Below, piece after piece: positions 11,490 to 22,600 of a stretch of DNA of 64,000 nucleotides. The DNA is from Fremontodendron californicum (Eukaryota; Streptophyta; Magnoliopsida; Malvales; Malvaceae): the NCBI GenBank assembly GCA_030761205.1, contig JAULJL010000018.1, forward strand, positions 12,730,501 through 12,794,500. The letters are read 5' to 3'. How positions within the stretch are numbered: the first letter of the stretch is position 1; each line of letters begins with the position of its first letter. A program made the translations under genes and the position numbers. Below the pieces are notes generated by a model. That model saw only the letters and a program-made list of their open reading frames with translations. It did no database searches and was not told the DNA's origin.

Positions 11490-13083
11490 ATGGAAAATGA
11501 ACAACCTGCCTGGATAGAGAGAATGGAAAGGTTACAGGATGAGTTAAGGGAACAGTTGGCCAAATCTCAGGCCAAATTGAGAGATCAGATGAATGAGTTG
11601 ATGGAACTAGTGTCTGCCGCTTTTAAGGAAAATGGACACATGAAAAATTCGGCCTTGGGAATAGAATCAGGAAACCAAGGGGGAAACAGAGATATTTGGG
11701 AATTGGATCCGAAAAAACATTACTTGGTTCTCGATTTAGCCATTCCACCTGAATTTGAGGTCCTTAACTTCGAGATATACGATAGGACAACTGACCCGAT
11801 GGCCCACCTTAAAAAATTTTGCTGAAAGATGGTGAGCCAAGCGGATAACGATGAGTTGTTGATCTATTGTTTTCATGATAGTCTCAGTGGGTCTACAAAT
11901 AGATGGTATAATCGATTGAGTAGGGGTTAATTTTGTTCTTGGAATGATTTGGCTAAAGCTTTCTATGACCAATACAAGCATATGACTGAAACGGCACAGG
12001 ACCGTCTCTTTTTGCTAAGTATGAGAAAGAAGGCCACTGAAAGCCTCAAAGAGTATTCTTGCAGATGGAGAGATACAGCGGCCCAGGTACAACCACCCTT
12101 AACTGAGAAAGAAGTTGTTGTCCTATTTACAAGTACTTTGCATGTCCCATGTTATGATGAACTCGTTGGTAATGCCATTAAGGACCCCACGGACATGGTA
12201 ATCCCAAAAGAGATGATAGAGAAGATAGCCAAGGATGGGAAGCTCAAAGTAGGTGAGACATCTGGTACCAAGTAGAATTGGGAACCCCCGAAGAAAGTAA
12301 AAGATATCCAATCTATGACCTATGGTGGGCAACAGAGGGGAAGCTTTGTCCCATATCCTTTACAACCCATGTACCAACCGTCCTACCCTTCCACGAACAA
12401 TGTGTATCAGGGTTCTTACCTATACCCAATGTCTGCTCAATATAATTATTTGACAAACCTTCAACCTCAAGCCAGCCAAGGAAAGTCAATGAATATTTGA
12501 AAAAGAGATTAGTTTGAGCCAATCCCCATCTCTTACTCTAAGTTGTTACCCCAAATTGTAGAAAGCCAACTCCTCACTCAAGTACCAGTGAAACCCATCC
12601 GACCCCCATACACGAACCGGTATAACTAAAATACCGTTTGCAGTTATCATTGCAGAATTTGAGATCATTCCATAGAGAATTGTCTGCCTCTAAAATGAAA
12701 GGTTCAACAACTAATCAATAAGGGGCAGGTAGGTTTTGAGAAGAAACAAAAATCAGATAACGGGAAGAAGCCTGTGTTTGTTCATAGTAAGACAAGTAAA
12801 GATGTCACAATGGGAAAAAAAGGTACACATGGGTTCCTGAAGCAAGATAGGTGTCAAGTTGACTCGATTCTTGTGTCATACAGTGAGCTGCTGCCTCAAC
12901 TTATCCAGAAGCGCCTTCTAACACCCACGCAGTTGAAGCCTTTAAAGCCCCTATACCAATTTGGTATAATGCTAATGAACATTGTAATTACCATTCTGGC
13001 AACCAAGGCCACTCAACCGAGAACTGCCATCTTTGAAATACAAGGTTACAGATCTCATCAAAGCTGGTCTACTGAGTTTTGAA
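11490..13083 (+). pseudogene. gag: gag of the Tat/Ogre-like element, decayed
   Basis: The start is ATG 11490 (MENEQPAWIERMERLQDEL), preceded by an open stretch without a better start. Gag is the nucleocapsid and capsid precursor that packages element RNA in cytoplasmic particles. The N-terminal part is coiled-coil-like; the capsid core runs from about 11700 to 12270 with WNDLAKAFYDQYKHM and LKEYSCRWRDTAAQV. A Pro/Tyr/Gln-rich linker follows at 12315-12500. Two degenerate C-x2-YH-type zinc knuckles lie at about 12640-12700 and 12985-13040. Stops at 11823, 12273 and 12498 break the frame. The C-terminal module appears twice. Confidence 0.75.
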
Positions 13084-13608
13084 GAGGGGAAACCTAAATG
13101 TCATGACAGGCCTTCTTCCCAAAAATGGCCACGAGATAACCAAGAGAAAGATTCTGATGATGTGATTGTTATATTGAAATGAGCTTTCGAGAAGTTTTAT
13201 GAGGATGGGAATGAACAACGACAGGAAATGACGGTCGGCATGGCCGAAACATATGAGCTGGGAAAGGAAGGCACTAGTTGGATGGTGCACCCGTGCCCTC
13301 CGAGTTATAATTTGACCAACTAGAGTGTCACTGAACTTCCCATAGTTTTTAAGTCTACTCTAGTGTAATGCTCTAAATCAACCTTAACTGCCTCTGCCCG
13401 AATGCATTAAGAGTCCACCATACGGGCTTATGTTTAAAACTTATCATTTAATAAATAACAATCATTATGCATCTTCTTCATAATAATATGTCCACATCCT
13501 TTCATTTTTCATTCTTTCATTATTATTGTCTATATGCCTTCTTATATTATTTTCTTCCCTACCTATTTACAAGTGCTCGGATACAAAATATGAGGATCGC
13601 CCTATAGT
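13084..13608 (+). other. Spacer between gag and RT without a visible protease; intron-like end
   Basis: In Tat elements an aspartic protease lies between the zinc knuckle and RT. Here only about 500 bp separate them, and I find no DTG or DSG motif in a protease context. Bases 13360-13585 are AT- and T-rich with stops in all frames and end in a pyrimidine tract followed by TTTACAAG. That could be a 3' splice site of the intron known from Ogre elements, or simply a deletion scar. Confidence 0.45.
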
Positions 13609-14738
13609 AATTCTGAAACTGATTTTGAAAAATCTATCTGTACGGATGATTTTGATGCTAACGAAGATGTCGAGGAATGTGATTTGCCTTTGGATTCATT
13701 GAGAATAATAGAACAAGAGGAGAAGAAAGTATTGTGTCACAAAGAGCCATTAAGAAATAAGAGAAGTAAGATTGGGACTACCATTTCACCCTCAATAAAG
13801 CAAAATTTGATAAGTCTACTCCGGGAATATACGGATGTATTTGCATGGTCATACCAAGACATGCCTGGGTTGGACCCCGACATTGTGGTTCACAAACTCC
13901 TATGAGACCAGATTGCAAGCCGATTTAGCAGAAATTGAGAAGAATGAGGCCTGAAATGCTACTAAAAGTGAAAGAGGAAGTAAAAAAAGAATTCGATGCC
14001 AGATTCTTGGAAGTGGCAAAAATACCCGGAGTGGGTAGCAAACATTGTCCCAATTCCAAAGAAAGATGGCAATGTCTAGATGTGTGTCGATTACCGGGAT
14101 GTGAACAGGGCAAGCCCTAAGGATAACTTCCCGTTACCTCACATTGATACTCTAGTCGATAATATCTCAAAGAATTTCATGTTTTCCTTCATGGATGAGT
14201 TCTCAGGGTATAATCAGATTAAGATGGCACCAGAAGATATGGAGAAAACCATATTCGTGGCAATATGGTGAACCTTTTGCTATAAAGTGATGCCATTCGG
14301 GTTGAAAAATGCTGGGGCAACATATCAAAGTGCCATGTACCTTTGTTCCACGGCATGATGCACAAAGGAATTGAAATTTATGTCCATGATATGATCGTAA
14401 AATCGCAAGGAAAGGACGAACACATTGTGAATCTTAAAAGGCTCTTTGAAAGGTTGAGAAAATTTCAACTTAAACTCAACCCATCAAAGTGTACTTTCGG
14501 AGTCACTTCGGGAAAGCTACTGGGTTTCATTGTTAGCAAGAAAGGAATTGAGATTGATCCTGATAAACTGAAAGCCATTCAAAGCCTGCCTCCCTCTCGT
14601 ACTCAGAAAGAAGTAAAATGCTTTTTGGGTAGGCTGAATTATATCGCTCTGTTCATCTCTCAACTGACTAATAAGTGCGACCCGATCTTCAAGTTACTCC
14701 GAAAGCGTGATCCAGGGGAATGGGATGAAGGATGCTAG
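13609..14738 (+). pseudogene. pol: Reverse transcriptase domain of the Tat/Ogre-like pol, decayed
   Basis: RT copies element RNA into cDNA. Recognisable blocks are LREYTDVFAWSYQDMPGLD (about 13825), MRPEMLLKVKEEVKKEFDA (about 13945), MCVDYRDVNRASPKDNFPLP (14080), FSFMDEFSGYNQIKMAPEDM (about 14180), MPFGLKNAGATYQ (about 14290) and LLGFIVSKKGIEIDPDKLKA (about 14518). The reading frame changes at about 13905, 14080 and 14340, and TGA 14269 and TAG 14736 interrupt it. The catalytic motif expected as YVDD reads YVHD (His codon 14385-14387), so even an intact frame would lack a metal-binding Asp. Confidence 0.85.
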
Positions 14739-15250
14739 ATAGCCTTTGATAAGGTCAAGCATTATTTGTCAAATCCACCAGTACTAATGCCACTAGTCCC
14801 AAGAAAGCCACTGATATTGTAGTTGTCAGTATTTGAAAGGTCCATGGGGTGTGTGTTGGGGCAACATGATGAAACTGGAAAAAAAGAACAAGCCATCTAC
14901 TACCTTAGCAAAAAGTTCACTGAGTACGAGTTAAAGTATTCATTGGTAGAAAGGCCTTGTTATACCCTAGCCTGGACCGCCTGAAGGCTCAGACAGTACA
15001 TGTTGTATCACATGACATGGCTGATTGTTGTATCACATGACATGGCTGATTGCGAAGCTAGATCCCCTCAAATATGTATTCGAGACGCCTTTATTGTTAG
15101 GAAGAATGACAAGATGGCAAGTGTTGCTTTTCGAATACGATATTGTGTATGTGAGCCAAAAGGCTATAAAGGGTAGTGCAATAGCTGAATTCCTAGCAAG
15201 TCGAGCAGTGGAGGATTATGAGCCTCTGGATTTTGATTTCCTCGAAGAAG
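14739..15250 (+). pseudogene. pol: RNase H (retroviral type) domain of Tat/Ogre-like pol, decayed
   Basis: This domain degrades RNA in RNA:DNA hybrids. The matches are SMGCVLGQHDETGKKEQAIY (about 14838), YYLSKKFTEYELKYSLVE (about 14897) and WQVLLFEYDIVYVSQKAIKG (about 15116). A perfect 25-bp tandem duplication (15003-15027, 15028-15052) shifts the frame inside the domain. A TAG where the family usually has a residue after PLIL, and a TGA near 14980, add breaks. Confidence 0.75.
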
Positions 15251-15279
15251 ACCTAATATGTGTTCACAAGAAGGAGGGA

Positions 15280-15566
15280 CTTCCTCTAAGAAGAAAACCT
15301 GGAAAATGTATTTTGATGGCGCATTTAACGCCATGGGGCACGAAATCGGTGCGGTGATCATATCTCCTGAGGAAGATTACTATCCTTTCATTGCTAGATT
15401 GGATTTTGATTGTACAAACAATACCGTTGAGTATGAAGCATGTACCATGGGTCTCCACATTGCCATAGAAAGGAAGATCAAAACACTAGAGGTCTTCGTA
15501 CATTCAGCCTTGGTGGTATACCAACTGCATGGAGCGTGGGAAACCCGGGATGCAAAGTTAATCTGA
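15280..15566 (+). pseudogene. pol: Second, archaeal-type RNase H of the Tat/Ogre-like pol
   Basis: KMYFDGAFNAMGHEIGAVII (about 15303) and NTVEYEACTMGLHIAIERK (about 15420) mark a second RNase H between the first RNase H and integrase, the defining domain of the Tat clade. The Asp in YFDGA and the Glu in EYEAC are kept. The next catalytic Asp, normally in a DSALV context, is His here (VHSALV, about 15500). A TGA follows the ETRDAKLI segment. Confidence 0.8.
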
Positions 15567-15646
15567 TATGACAGCTTATACTGAGCTTGATCTAGGAATT
15601 CGAAGAAGTGGTTTTCAATTACTTGCCACGTTATCATCAATGTTAA

Positions 15647-17389
15647 GTGAATGAAGGGGCCGAAGTTGTGCCAATCAAAATGAGCATATATGAGTCTCCT
15701 GCCTACTGTTTGAGTATCGAAGAAGAAGTAGATGGTCACCCTTGGTATTATGATATCTTGCAATACATCAAGAGTCAGCACTACCCTGAGCAAGCGACGA
15801 AAAATGATAAGAGAACCCTAAGGAGAATGGCAATGGGTTTTGTCTTGGACAGTGAAATCCTTTATAAGAAAAGGAAAGATTAGGTTCTGTTGAGATGTGT
15901 TGTTTTTGCAGATTCTCAGAGAATCCTTGAAGAGGTCTACGAAGTGATATGCGACACCCACGCCAATGGCCACATGCTGGCTAAGCAGATTATGAGGCCC
16001 GGATACTATTGGCTAACCATGGAAGGGGATTGCATTAACTATTCCAAAAAGTGCTATAAATACCAGATATACATCGACAAGATTCATGTGCCGCCATCGC
16101 TGCTACATGTCATGACGGCTCCATGACCATTTTCAATGTAGGGAATAGATATGATCGGGCCCATTACCCCAAAAACTTAGAATGGACACCACTTCATCCT
16201 GGTAGCCATAAACTACTTCACAAAGTGGGTAGAAGCAGCCTCTTATGCCAATGTGACGAACTCAGTGGTGTGCTGATTCATGAAAAAAGAGATTATATGC
16301 CGATATGGACTCTCGGAGAGAATAATCACAAACAATGCTCTCAATCTGAACAATAAGATGATGAGGGAAATATGTACCCAGTTCAAGATTAACCATCATA
16401 ATTCGACACCCTACTATCCGAAAATGAAGGGAGCAGTAGAAGCAGCCAATAAGAACAACAAGAAGATTGTTGAAAAGATGACTGATGTGTACAAAGATTG
16501 GCATGAGATATTGCCTTTTGCTCTCCATGCATAACTAACTTCGGTTCGCACATCTACGGGGGCAACGCCATTTTCTCTGATGTACGGGATAGAAGCAATG
16601 TTGCCTATTGAGGTTGAAATCCCTTCACTTCGTGTTTTGATGGAAGTAGGCCTAGAAGAGGCAGAATGGGTTAGAGTTCGTTATGAACAGTTGAATCTCA
16701 TCAAGGAGAAAGGTTCAAAAATATTTGTCATGGGCAGATGTATCAAAAAGGATGATTCAAGGCCACAACAAAACGATTCACCCTAGGCAGTTTCGAGAGG
16801 GAGAGTTGGTACTTCGGTTCACACATCTACGGGGGCCACGCCATTTTCTCTGGTGTACGGGATGGAAGCAATGTTCCCTATTGAGGTTGAAATCCCTTCA
16901 CTTCGTGTTTTGATGGAAGTAGGCCTAGAAGAGGCAGAATGGTTTAAAGTTCGTTATGAACAGTTGAATCTCATCAAGGAGAAAAGGATAAAAAATATTT
17001 GTCATGGGCAGATGTATCAAAAAAGGATGATTCAGCCCACAAAAAAGGTTCACCCCATGCAGTTTTGAGAGCGAGAGTTGGTACTGAAGAAGGTTCTTCC
17101 TATTGTGAAAGATACTCACAAAAAATGGGCTCCGAATTGGGAGGGACCCTATGTGGTGAAAAGAGCTTTTTCTGAAGGAGCATTGATCTTGACTGAGATA
17201 GACCATGATGACTTGAGAAATCCCATGAACACCGACGAATTGGAGAAGTACTATGCCAGAAGAAAAAGAAAAATAAAAAAGAGAGAAAAAGAAAAGTGTA
17301 GTACTGTGCATCAGAGGATTCAAGTGACTCCAAATGTAAAAATGGAAATTCTATATATCTATTTCCCTTTGAAGATTACTTTTCAATGA
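15647..17389 (+). pseudogene. pol: Integrase of the Tat/Ogre-like pol, with a duplicated C-terminal segment
   Basis: Integrase inserts cDNA into the genome. One register runs from 15647 to 17389 with stops at 15881, 16124 and several up to 16532. The zinc-binding part has THANGHM (about 15958) but the second Cys of the CxxC pair is Tyr (CYKYQIY). The core has IDMIGP-like and AVEAANKNNKK segments. The second catalytic Asp is Asn in IITNNALNLNN (about 16333), so the DDE triad is broken. A 273-bp block (16538-16810) is repeated in frame (16811-17083). The end has WAPNWEGPYVVKRAF, a GPY/F-like module. No chromodomain is seen, as expected for Tat. Confidence 0.82.
16538..17083 (+). repeat. Two-copy tandem duplication, 273-bp unit, inside integrase
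   Basis: ACTTCGGTTCG at 16538 and ACTTCGGTTCA at 16811 begin two near-identical units covering TSTGATPFSL-like to the REGELV-like segment. The period of 273 bp is exactly 91 codons, so the register is kept. Copy 1 has stops and changes not shared with copy 2, so the duplication is not brand new. Confidence 0.88.
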
Positions 17390-19630
17390 GAATATTCATA
17401 ATTGATATGATAAATGGACATTTTTCATATTCTTTTCACTAAGAAGAAATTATCTCTAGTCACCCCTTTGAGCCTAGGAATTATTTCTTTCTGTGAACCT
17501 TGATCAAGGATCACCCTCTACACTAGAGGGTAAGTGCGAGGAAAATCCTCCTTCAAAAAAATCATGTCGAAAAAGCCATAAAAAACAAAAATCATCATGG
17601 CGAAAAGAGCCATCGAAAAAAAAAAAAAAAACACACACACACACACAAAGGTATGGTATCAAAGAATAGCAAATGAAAGCCAATAATGAAAAGAAACAAA
17701 TTCAAAAAGGCGAGAAAAGTCCAAAAAGGACAAATGATTCAAAAATGAATCATCCTCATGAAATGATCCTTGATCTGATCACCTTTAAACAAATTTTGGG
17801 CCTATTTATCCTTTCTTTCTAAACCCGAACCATGGCCTACATTACGTGCTTTTAAAGTCCATTTTGATCATGCATGGGTATTTAATCTGAAGGGTTTTCT
17901 CAGATTTTATTCCATCTTTCGAATTGTCATTTTTACCTTGGAAGAATTTAGAATTCTTAGATGCATGGTAGAACACAAGAAAAAGAAAAAAAAAAGAATG
18001 CAAAAGGAGAGGTTTAAGCTGAAAACCCGAAAAGAGCGACTTAAAACTGAACGGGGGACACTTGGGTTGAAAACCCACAAACGACGACCCAAGTACTGAT
18101 CAAAGATTGAATCAATGCTTCGTGTAAAGTAGGAGAAAATATCAGGGTAAAGCTCAGTCTGAAGCAATAGCGAAAGCCGAGAAGTTACCCATGCAAATGG
18201 CAGCTCAAAAGACATTTAGAGGAATTAAAATAGGAAGGGTCCAGGATATTCCGCGTCTGGGGCATCTACACCTTCTCCTTTTCATTTTCCTTTTAATCCT
18301 TGATATTCATCTTTGTTATATAAACCTCTTTGCAATAAACTCATGTTGGCACTTTCAGGGCATTTGGCAACTTCATACCATCTTTCATACATGTTGTGCT
18401 GCATTTTGGATGTTATCGAATTGAATGATAATTAGTAAACATAAAAAAATCTTTAAATAAATGGATTTCTTTGCATTATATGGAGTAGATCTAAATTTTA
18501 AAAGAGGTTTGGAAACCATTAAAGTTTGAAGAAAATCAAGACAACCCATAATGCTGAGAAACACATCAAGTGGGGCAAACATTGGATGCACTAAACACGT
18601 TAATCCAAGATACAGAGAAAAGCTCATCAAGAAGGGAAAATCAGAGATAGATTGGAGACACCATCACAAAGTCAAAACTCGTAGATCACGGTGAAACCAT
18701 AGAGAAGAGCTCATCAAGTAGAGCAAATAGTAGAGTTGAAAAGATTCGTGAACCTCAATGAAATCATGGATTAAAACTCAAAACACAATCATGTAATTGC
18801 TTTCATCCCTAGAGAACATGCATCTTACAAACATTTGCAAAACCTGTCATCAGCATCACTGCATTTGACTAATATTGCATAAATCATGGAAAGTTTTCTT
18901 TCTTAAGGTCAACACAGCTGGCATAAAAGGAAGCGAGACAATCCAACTTTTCCTGGACAAGACAACTAGATTTCGAACAAGACATCCAACTTTTCCTGGG
19001 CAAGACAACCAGACTTTTCAGTCAAGACATCCAATTTTTCTGGACAAGACAACCAGATATTTCGGACAAGACATCCAATTTTTCCTGGAAAAGAAAACTA
19101 GACTTTTCAGACAAGACATCCAATTTTTCCTGGACAAGACAACCAGACTTTTTCAGACAAGATATCCAATTTTTCTTGGACAAGACAACCAGACATTTTG
19201 GACAAGACATCTGAATTTTCCTAGACAAGACAACCAGACTTTTCGGATAGGACATCCAAGTTTTGCAAATCGAACTCGTTTCCTTAAGACAGGTCGAGCC
19301 TTGATTAGTTAGGGAACTCAATTTAAGGACACATCTTTTGTTTTGACCAAGCTTCACCAAGATGAGGTAAGGCCCCGGGACTTTCGTCGAGGTATTTCCT
19401 TCTCTTGCAAATCGAACTTATTTCCTTAAGACAGGTCGAGTCATGATTAGTCAAGGAACTTAATTTAGGGATAAATTTCTTTTATTTATTTTACAGTTTA
19501 CAAGAAATGAAAAAATCAAAAAATAAAAAAATGCAAAAAATGGAAATTACCCTTCTTATCTTGATTTCACTGCTCGGACAAAATTATTGTCTATTTTATC
19601 TTTGCCTGATTCTTGATTCTAAGCAATAGT
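17390..19630 (+). other. 3' untranslated region of the Tat/Ogre-like element
   Basis: There are no convincing frames. It holds A-rich and CA-repeat stretches (17610-17650), segments matching the reverse-strand element at the window end (17500-17530 with 63520-63560; 17790-17850 with 63130-63200; 19265-19460 with 60590-60670) and a tandem array at 18940-19262. Those matches confirm that the two elements belong to one family. Confidence 0.75.
18940..19262 (+). repeat. Minisatellite of about 45 bp, seven units, in the 3' UTR
   Basis: Units contain GACAAGACAACCAGACTTTT followed by CAGACAAGACATCCAATTTT-like sequence, with spacing of about 45 bp between 18950 and 19260. An open frame runs through it only because the period is close to a multiple of three; the product would be repeats of a Gln/Asp/Thr-rich unit and is not a gene. 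Confidence 0.85.
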
Positions 19631-19644
19631 CAAAGAGGGGCAGT
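19631..19644 (+). promoter_or_regulatory. Polypurine tract of the Tat/Ogre-like element
   Basis: CAAAGAGGGGCAGT lies directly before the 3' LTR, where plus-strand DNA priming occurs. The reverse-strand element has the related AAAAAGGGGTAGC at 60417-60431. Confidence 0.8.
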
Positions 19645-22600
19645 TATAGACACCTAATTTTGTTCGAGCCCCCTAAACTGAGCAGATTCTCCTTTTCAAC
19701 TCCCCGGAACGCAAAGAGACTTCCTCCATTCCATAGATGGGTCTCCAAGACTTTGTTTCGGAGGTCAACGCAAAAATGTAACTCAAAAAAGTCAACTCTA
19801 AAAAAGTCAACCTTACAAAGTCAACCACTCAAAAAGTCAACTCCAAGTCTAAATCAAGGTTCGAAGTTGAATTGAACAGTGGAGAAATAAATTTGACAAT
19901 TTGAGATCTACTACGAAAGACATAAGTTTGGAAGATGGGTTACGAAAATTCAGTGCAAAGAAAGACCTAATCAGGCAAATTTGGGGAACAACTAAATCGG
20001 AAGGGAATTTGGTCATAAAAATTGAGCGTTTTCGAAACAACTCAAATTCAATATAGAACGAAGGAAGTGGAAAAAGAAAATCCAGAAATCGGACCCATTT
20101 TGAGTAAAACCGAGGTTTCGGAGGTTGAAAGGAAATATTGGAAAATCCCAAAAATAATTTCGGGAAAATTAGCAAATGAGCTAAGAAAATTATGAAATTC
20201 AGTTTTGAGTTTCATAATTTTTGGAAGAGACCGGTAAAGAAAAATCCAGAATCGGAGCTCATTTCAATTGGCAAAGCTCGAGTGCACTGACCCTAAATTT
20301 CAAAAGATAATGTCGGAAAAAATAGCAAACGATCTTGGAAAATTATGAAAACTTCCAGATCTGAGTTTTATAACTTTTGGAAGAGATCGATGAAGAAAAA
20401 TCTAGAATCAGAGCTAATTTGAAAAATGGCAAAGTTCGGGTGCACTAACCCGAAATTCCAAAAGACAATTCCGAGAAAAATAGCAAACATGCTCAGAAAA
20501 TTATGAATACTTCCAGATCTGAGTTTTATAATTTTTGGAAGAGATTGATGAAGAAAAATCCAGAATCGAAGCTCATTTAAAAAAGGCTAAATTTGGGAGG
20601 CACTAAACCGAAATTTCAGAGATAAATCTGAAAAAAATAGTAAATGAGCTCGAAAAAATGTGAAAACCTCCAGAATCAAGTTCTAAATTGAATGGGATGA
20701 GTTGGAAAAGGCAAATCTAAAATTGGGGTCCATTTGCAATTAAATTATGTTCAGGGGACAAAAAGGTAATTTTATCGAAGAAATCGAAAATGGCCAATTT
20801 GCAATTAAGAAAAATATGAAAGATGGAGAAAATTCTTGAATATTCCAGGTCAAGGCCGGCCATGCATAGGGGAGAAGGGGAGGTTTGATCAATTTAATTC
20901 AATGGTCACTATCAAGCTAAAACATACCATCTTTATTTCCTTGCAAATGGTTCCCCCTCGTCTAATGGCCTAGGTGCCTTATAGAAAAGATGAGTACACC
21001 CATCAATGGCCAAGATCAAATTGCAAGATGAAATTTTTATTTTTCATGAAAAGATCCTCATCCAATGGCCAATATTGGTGGAAGAAAGATGAGCACAATC
21101 CATCCAATGGCGAGGAGAGGTTCGACCAAGCAATAAAGCATGCAAGTTGTCCTTGTTTCATCCAATGGCTTAGCTTCTTTGTAAAGGATGAGTACACCTT
21201 CCAATGGCCAAGATCAATTTGCAAGATGACATTTTTATTTGTCATAAAAAGATCGTAATCCAATGGCCTAGGTTGGGGGAGGAAAATGAGCACAATTAAT
21301 CCTATAGGTGGAGAGGCCAACCGGTCAAGCATGAATGAGAGGAGGGGGAATGTTTTTCTTCCTTAAGGGGTTGGTCATTTGAAGAGAGAGGTCAATATCT
21401 AATTTGGCAAGAAAAAGGTTTTTGAAAAAGAAAGAAAAGAGAATTCACTAGGAAAGCTTGGAAGGTAGCCATTCCTCCCTTGCTCTAGCATCATTTTCCT
21501 CTTCATTCTCATGTGTTTTTCTTTGCTTTCTATGTGATTTCCATATCTTTTCTTATGAAAATAAAAGTTTTGAAATGTTTTTTTAGCTTTCATCTATTCA
21601 TTTTCATCAAAAAAAAAAAGGAAGAAGAAGAAAACAAATTTTCACAAACATTTTTCACCAAGGCCGAATGTCATCTTGGCTTGTGTTTTTTATTTTTTTT
21701 TGGCATGTTTGATGTGGAAAACATAATTGTGGAAGGTTTATTATTATTTTTTATGTTCTGATTTTTCAAAATAAATGAAGTAAAATAGGTTGAAAGGTTA
21801 CATGATCTTCATAAAAATCAAGTGACCATGGCTAGGGGAGGGATATGCCCATTGTACCAACCAAGGAGCTCACCTCCATTTTCTTGTTGGCTTGGTTTAT
21901 TTTCTGATTTGTGAGTTGGAAAGGCTTCATGATCTTGATAATATCAAGTGATTATGTTTAGGGGAGGGCTATGCCCATTTGTACCAACCATGGAGCTCAA
22001 CTTTCCTTGTTCTTTATTTACTTGTTTTTCTTATTACTTCCTTGCATGCCTATGCATATTTTGGTCATGTTATTGGCATATTATTATGCTATATTAGTTT
22101 TTACATCATTTTAATTTAGTGATAAGTCCCCTATACCATTCGACCATTCTTGCATTTGTTTTAATTTGTCATGTCTTGCATTTTTTCCATGCATCATATC
22201 TTGTATTTTAAGCATGCTTTGCATCATGCATAATGTCATGTAGCATTCAGCCATATCTTGCATTTTTTCCATGCATCATATCTTTCATTTTAAGCATGTT
22301 TTGCATCATGCATAAGGCTATGTTACATTCGGTCATGTCTTGCATTTTTTCCATGCGTCATATTCTTGCATTTTAAGCATGTTTTGCATCATGCATAATG
22401 CCATGTAGCATTCGGCTATGTCTTGCATTTTTGCCATGCATCATATCTTGGATTTCAAGAATGTTTTGCATCATGCATAAGGCTATGTTATATTCGGTCA
22501 TGTCTTGCATTATTTCCATGCATCATATCCTTGAATTTTAAGCATGTTTTGCATCATGCATAATGCCATGTAGCATTCGGCCATGTCTTGCATTTTTCCA

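Noticed and set aside
15380..15793. Reverse frame of 137 codons
   Set aside because: Shadow of the second RNase H and integrase region on the opposite strand.
18875..19312. 145-codon frame with Gln/Asp/Thr repeats
   Set aside because: It is open because the 45-bp minisatellite keeps register. It is in the 3' UTR after integrase.
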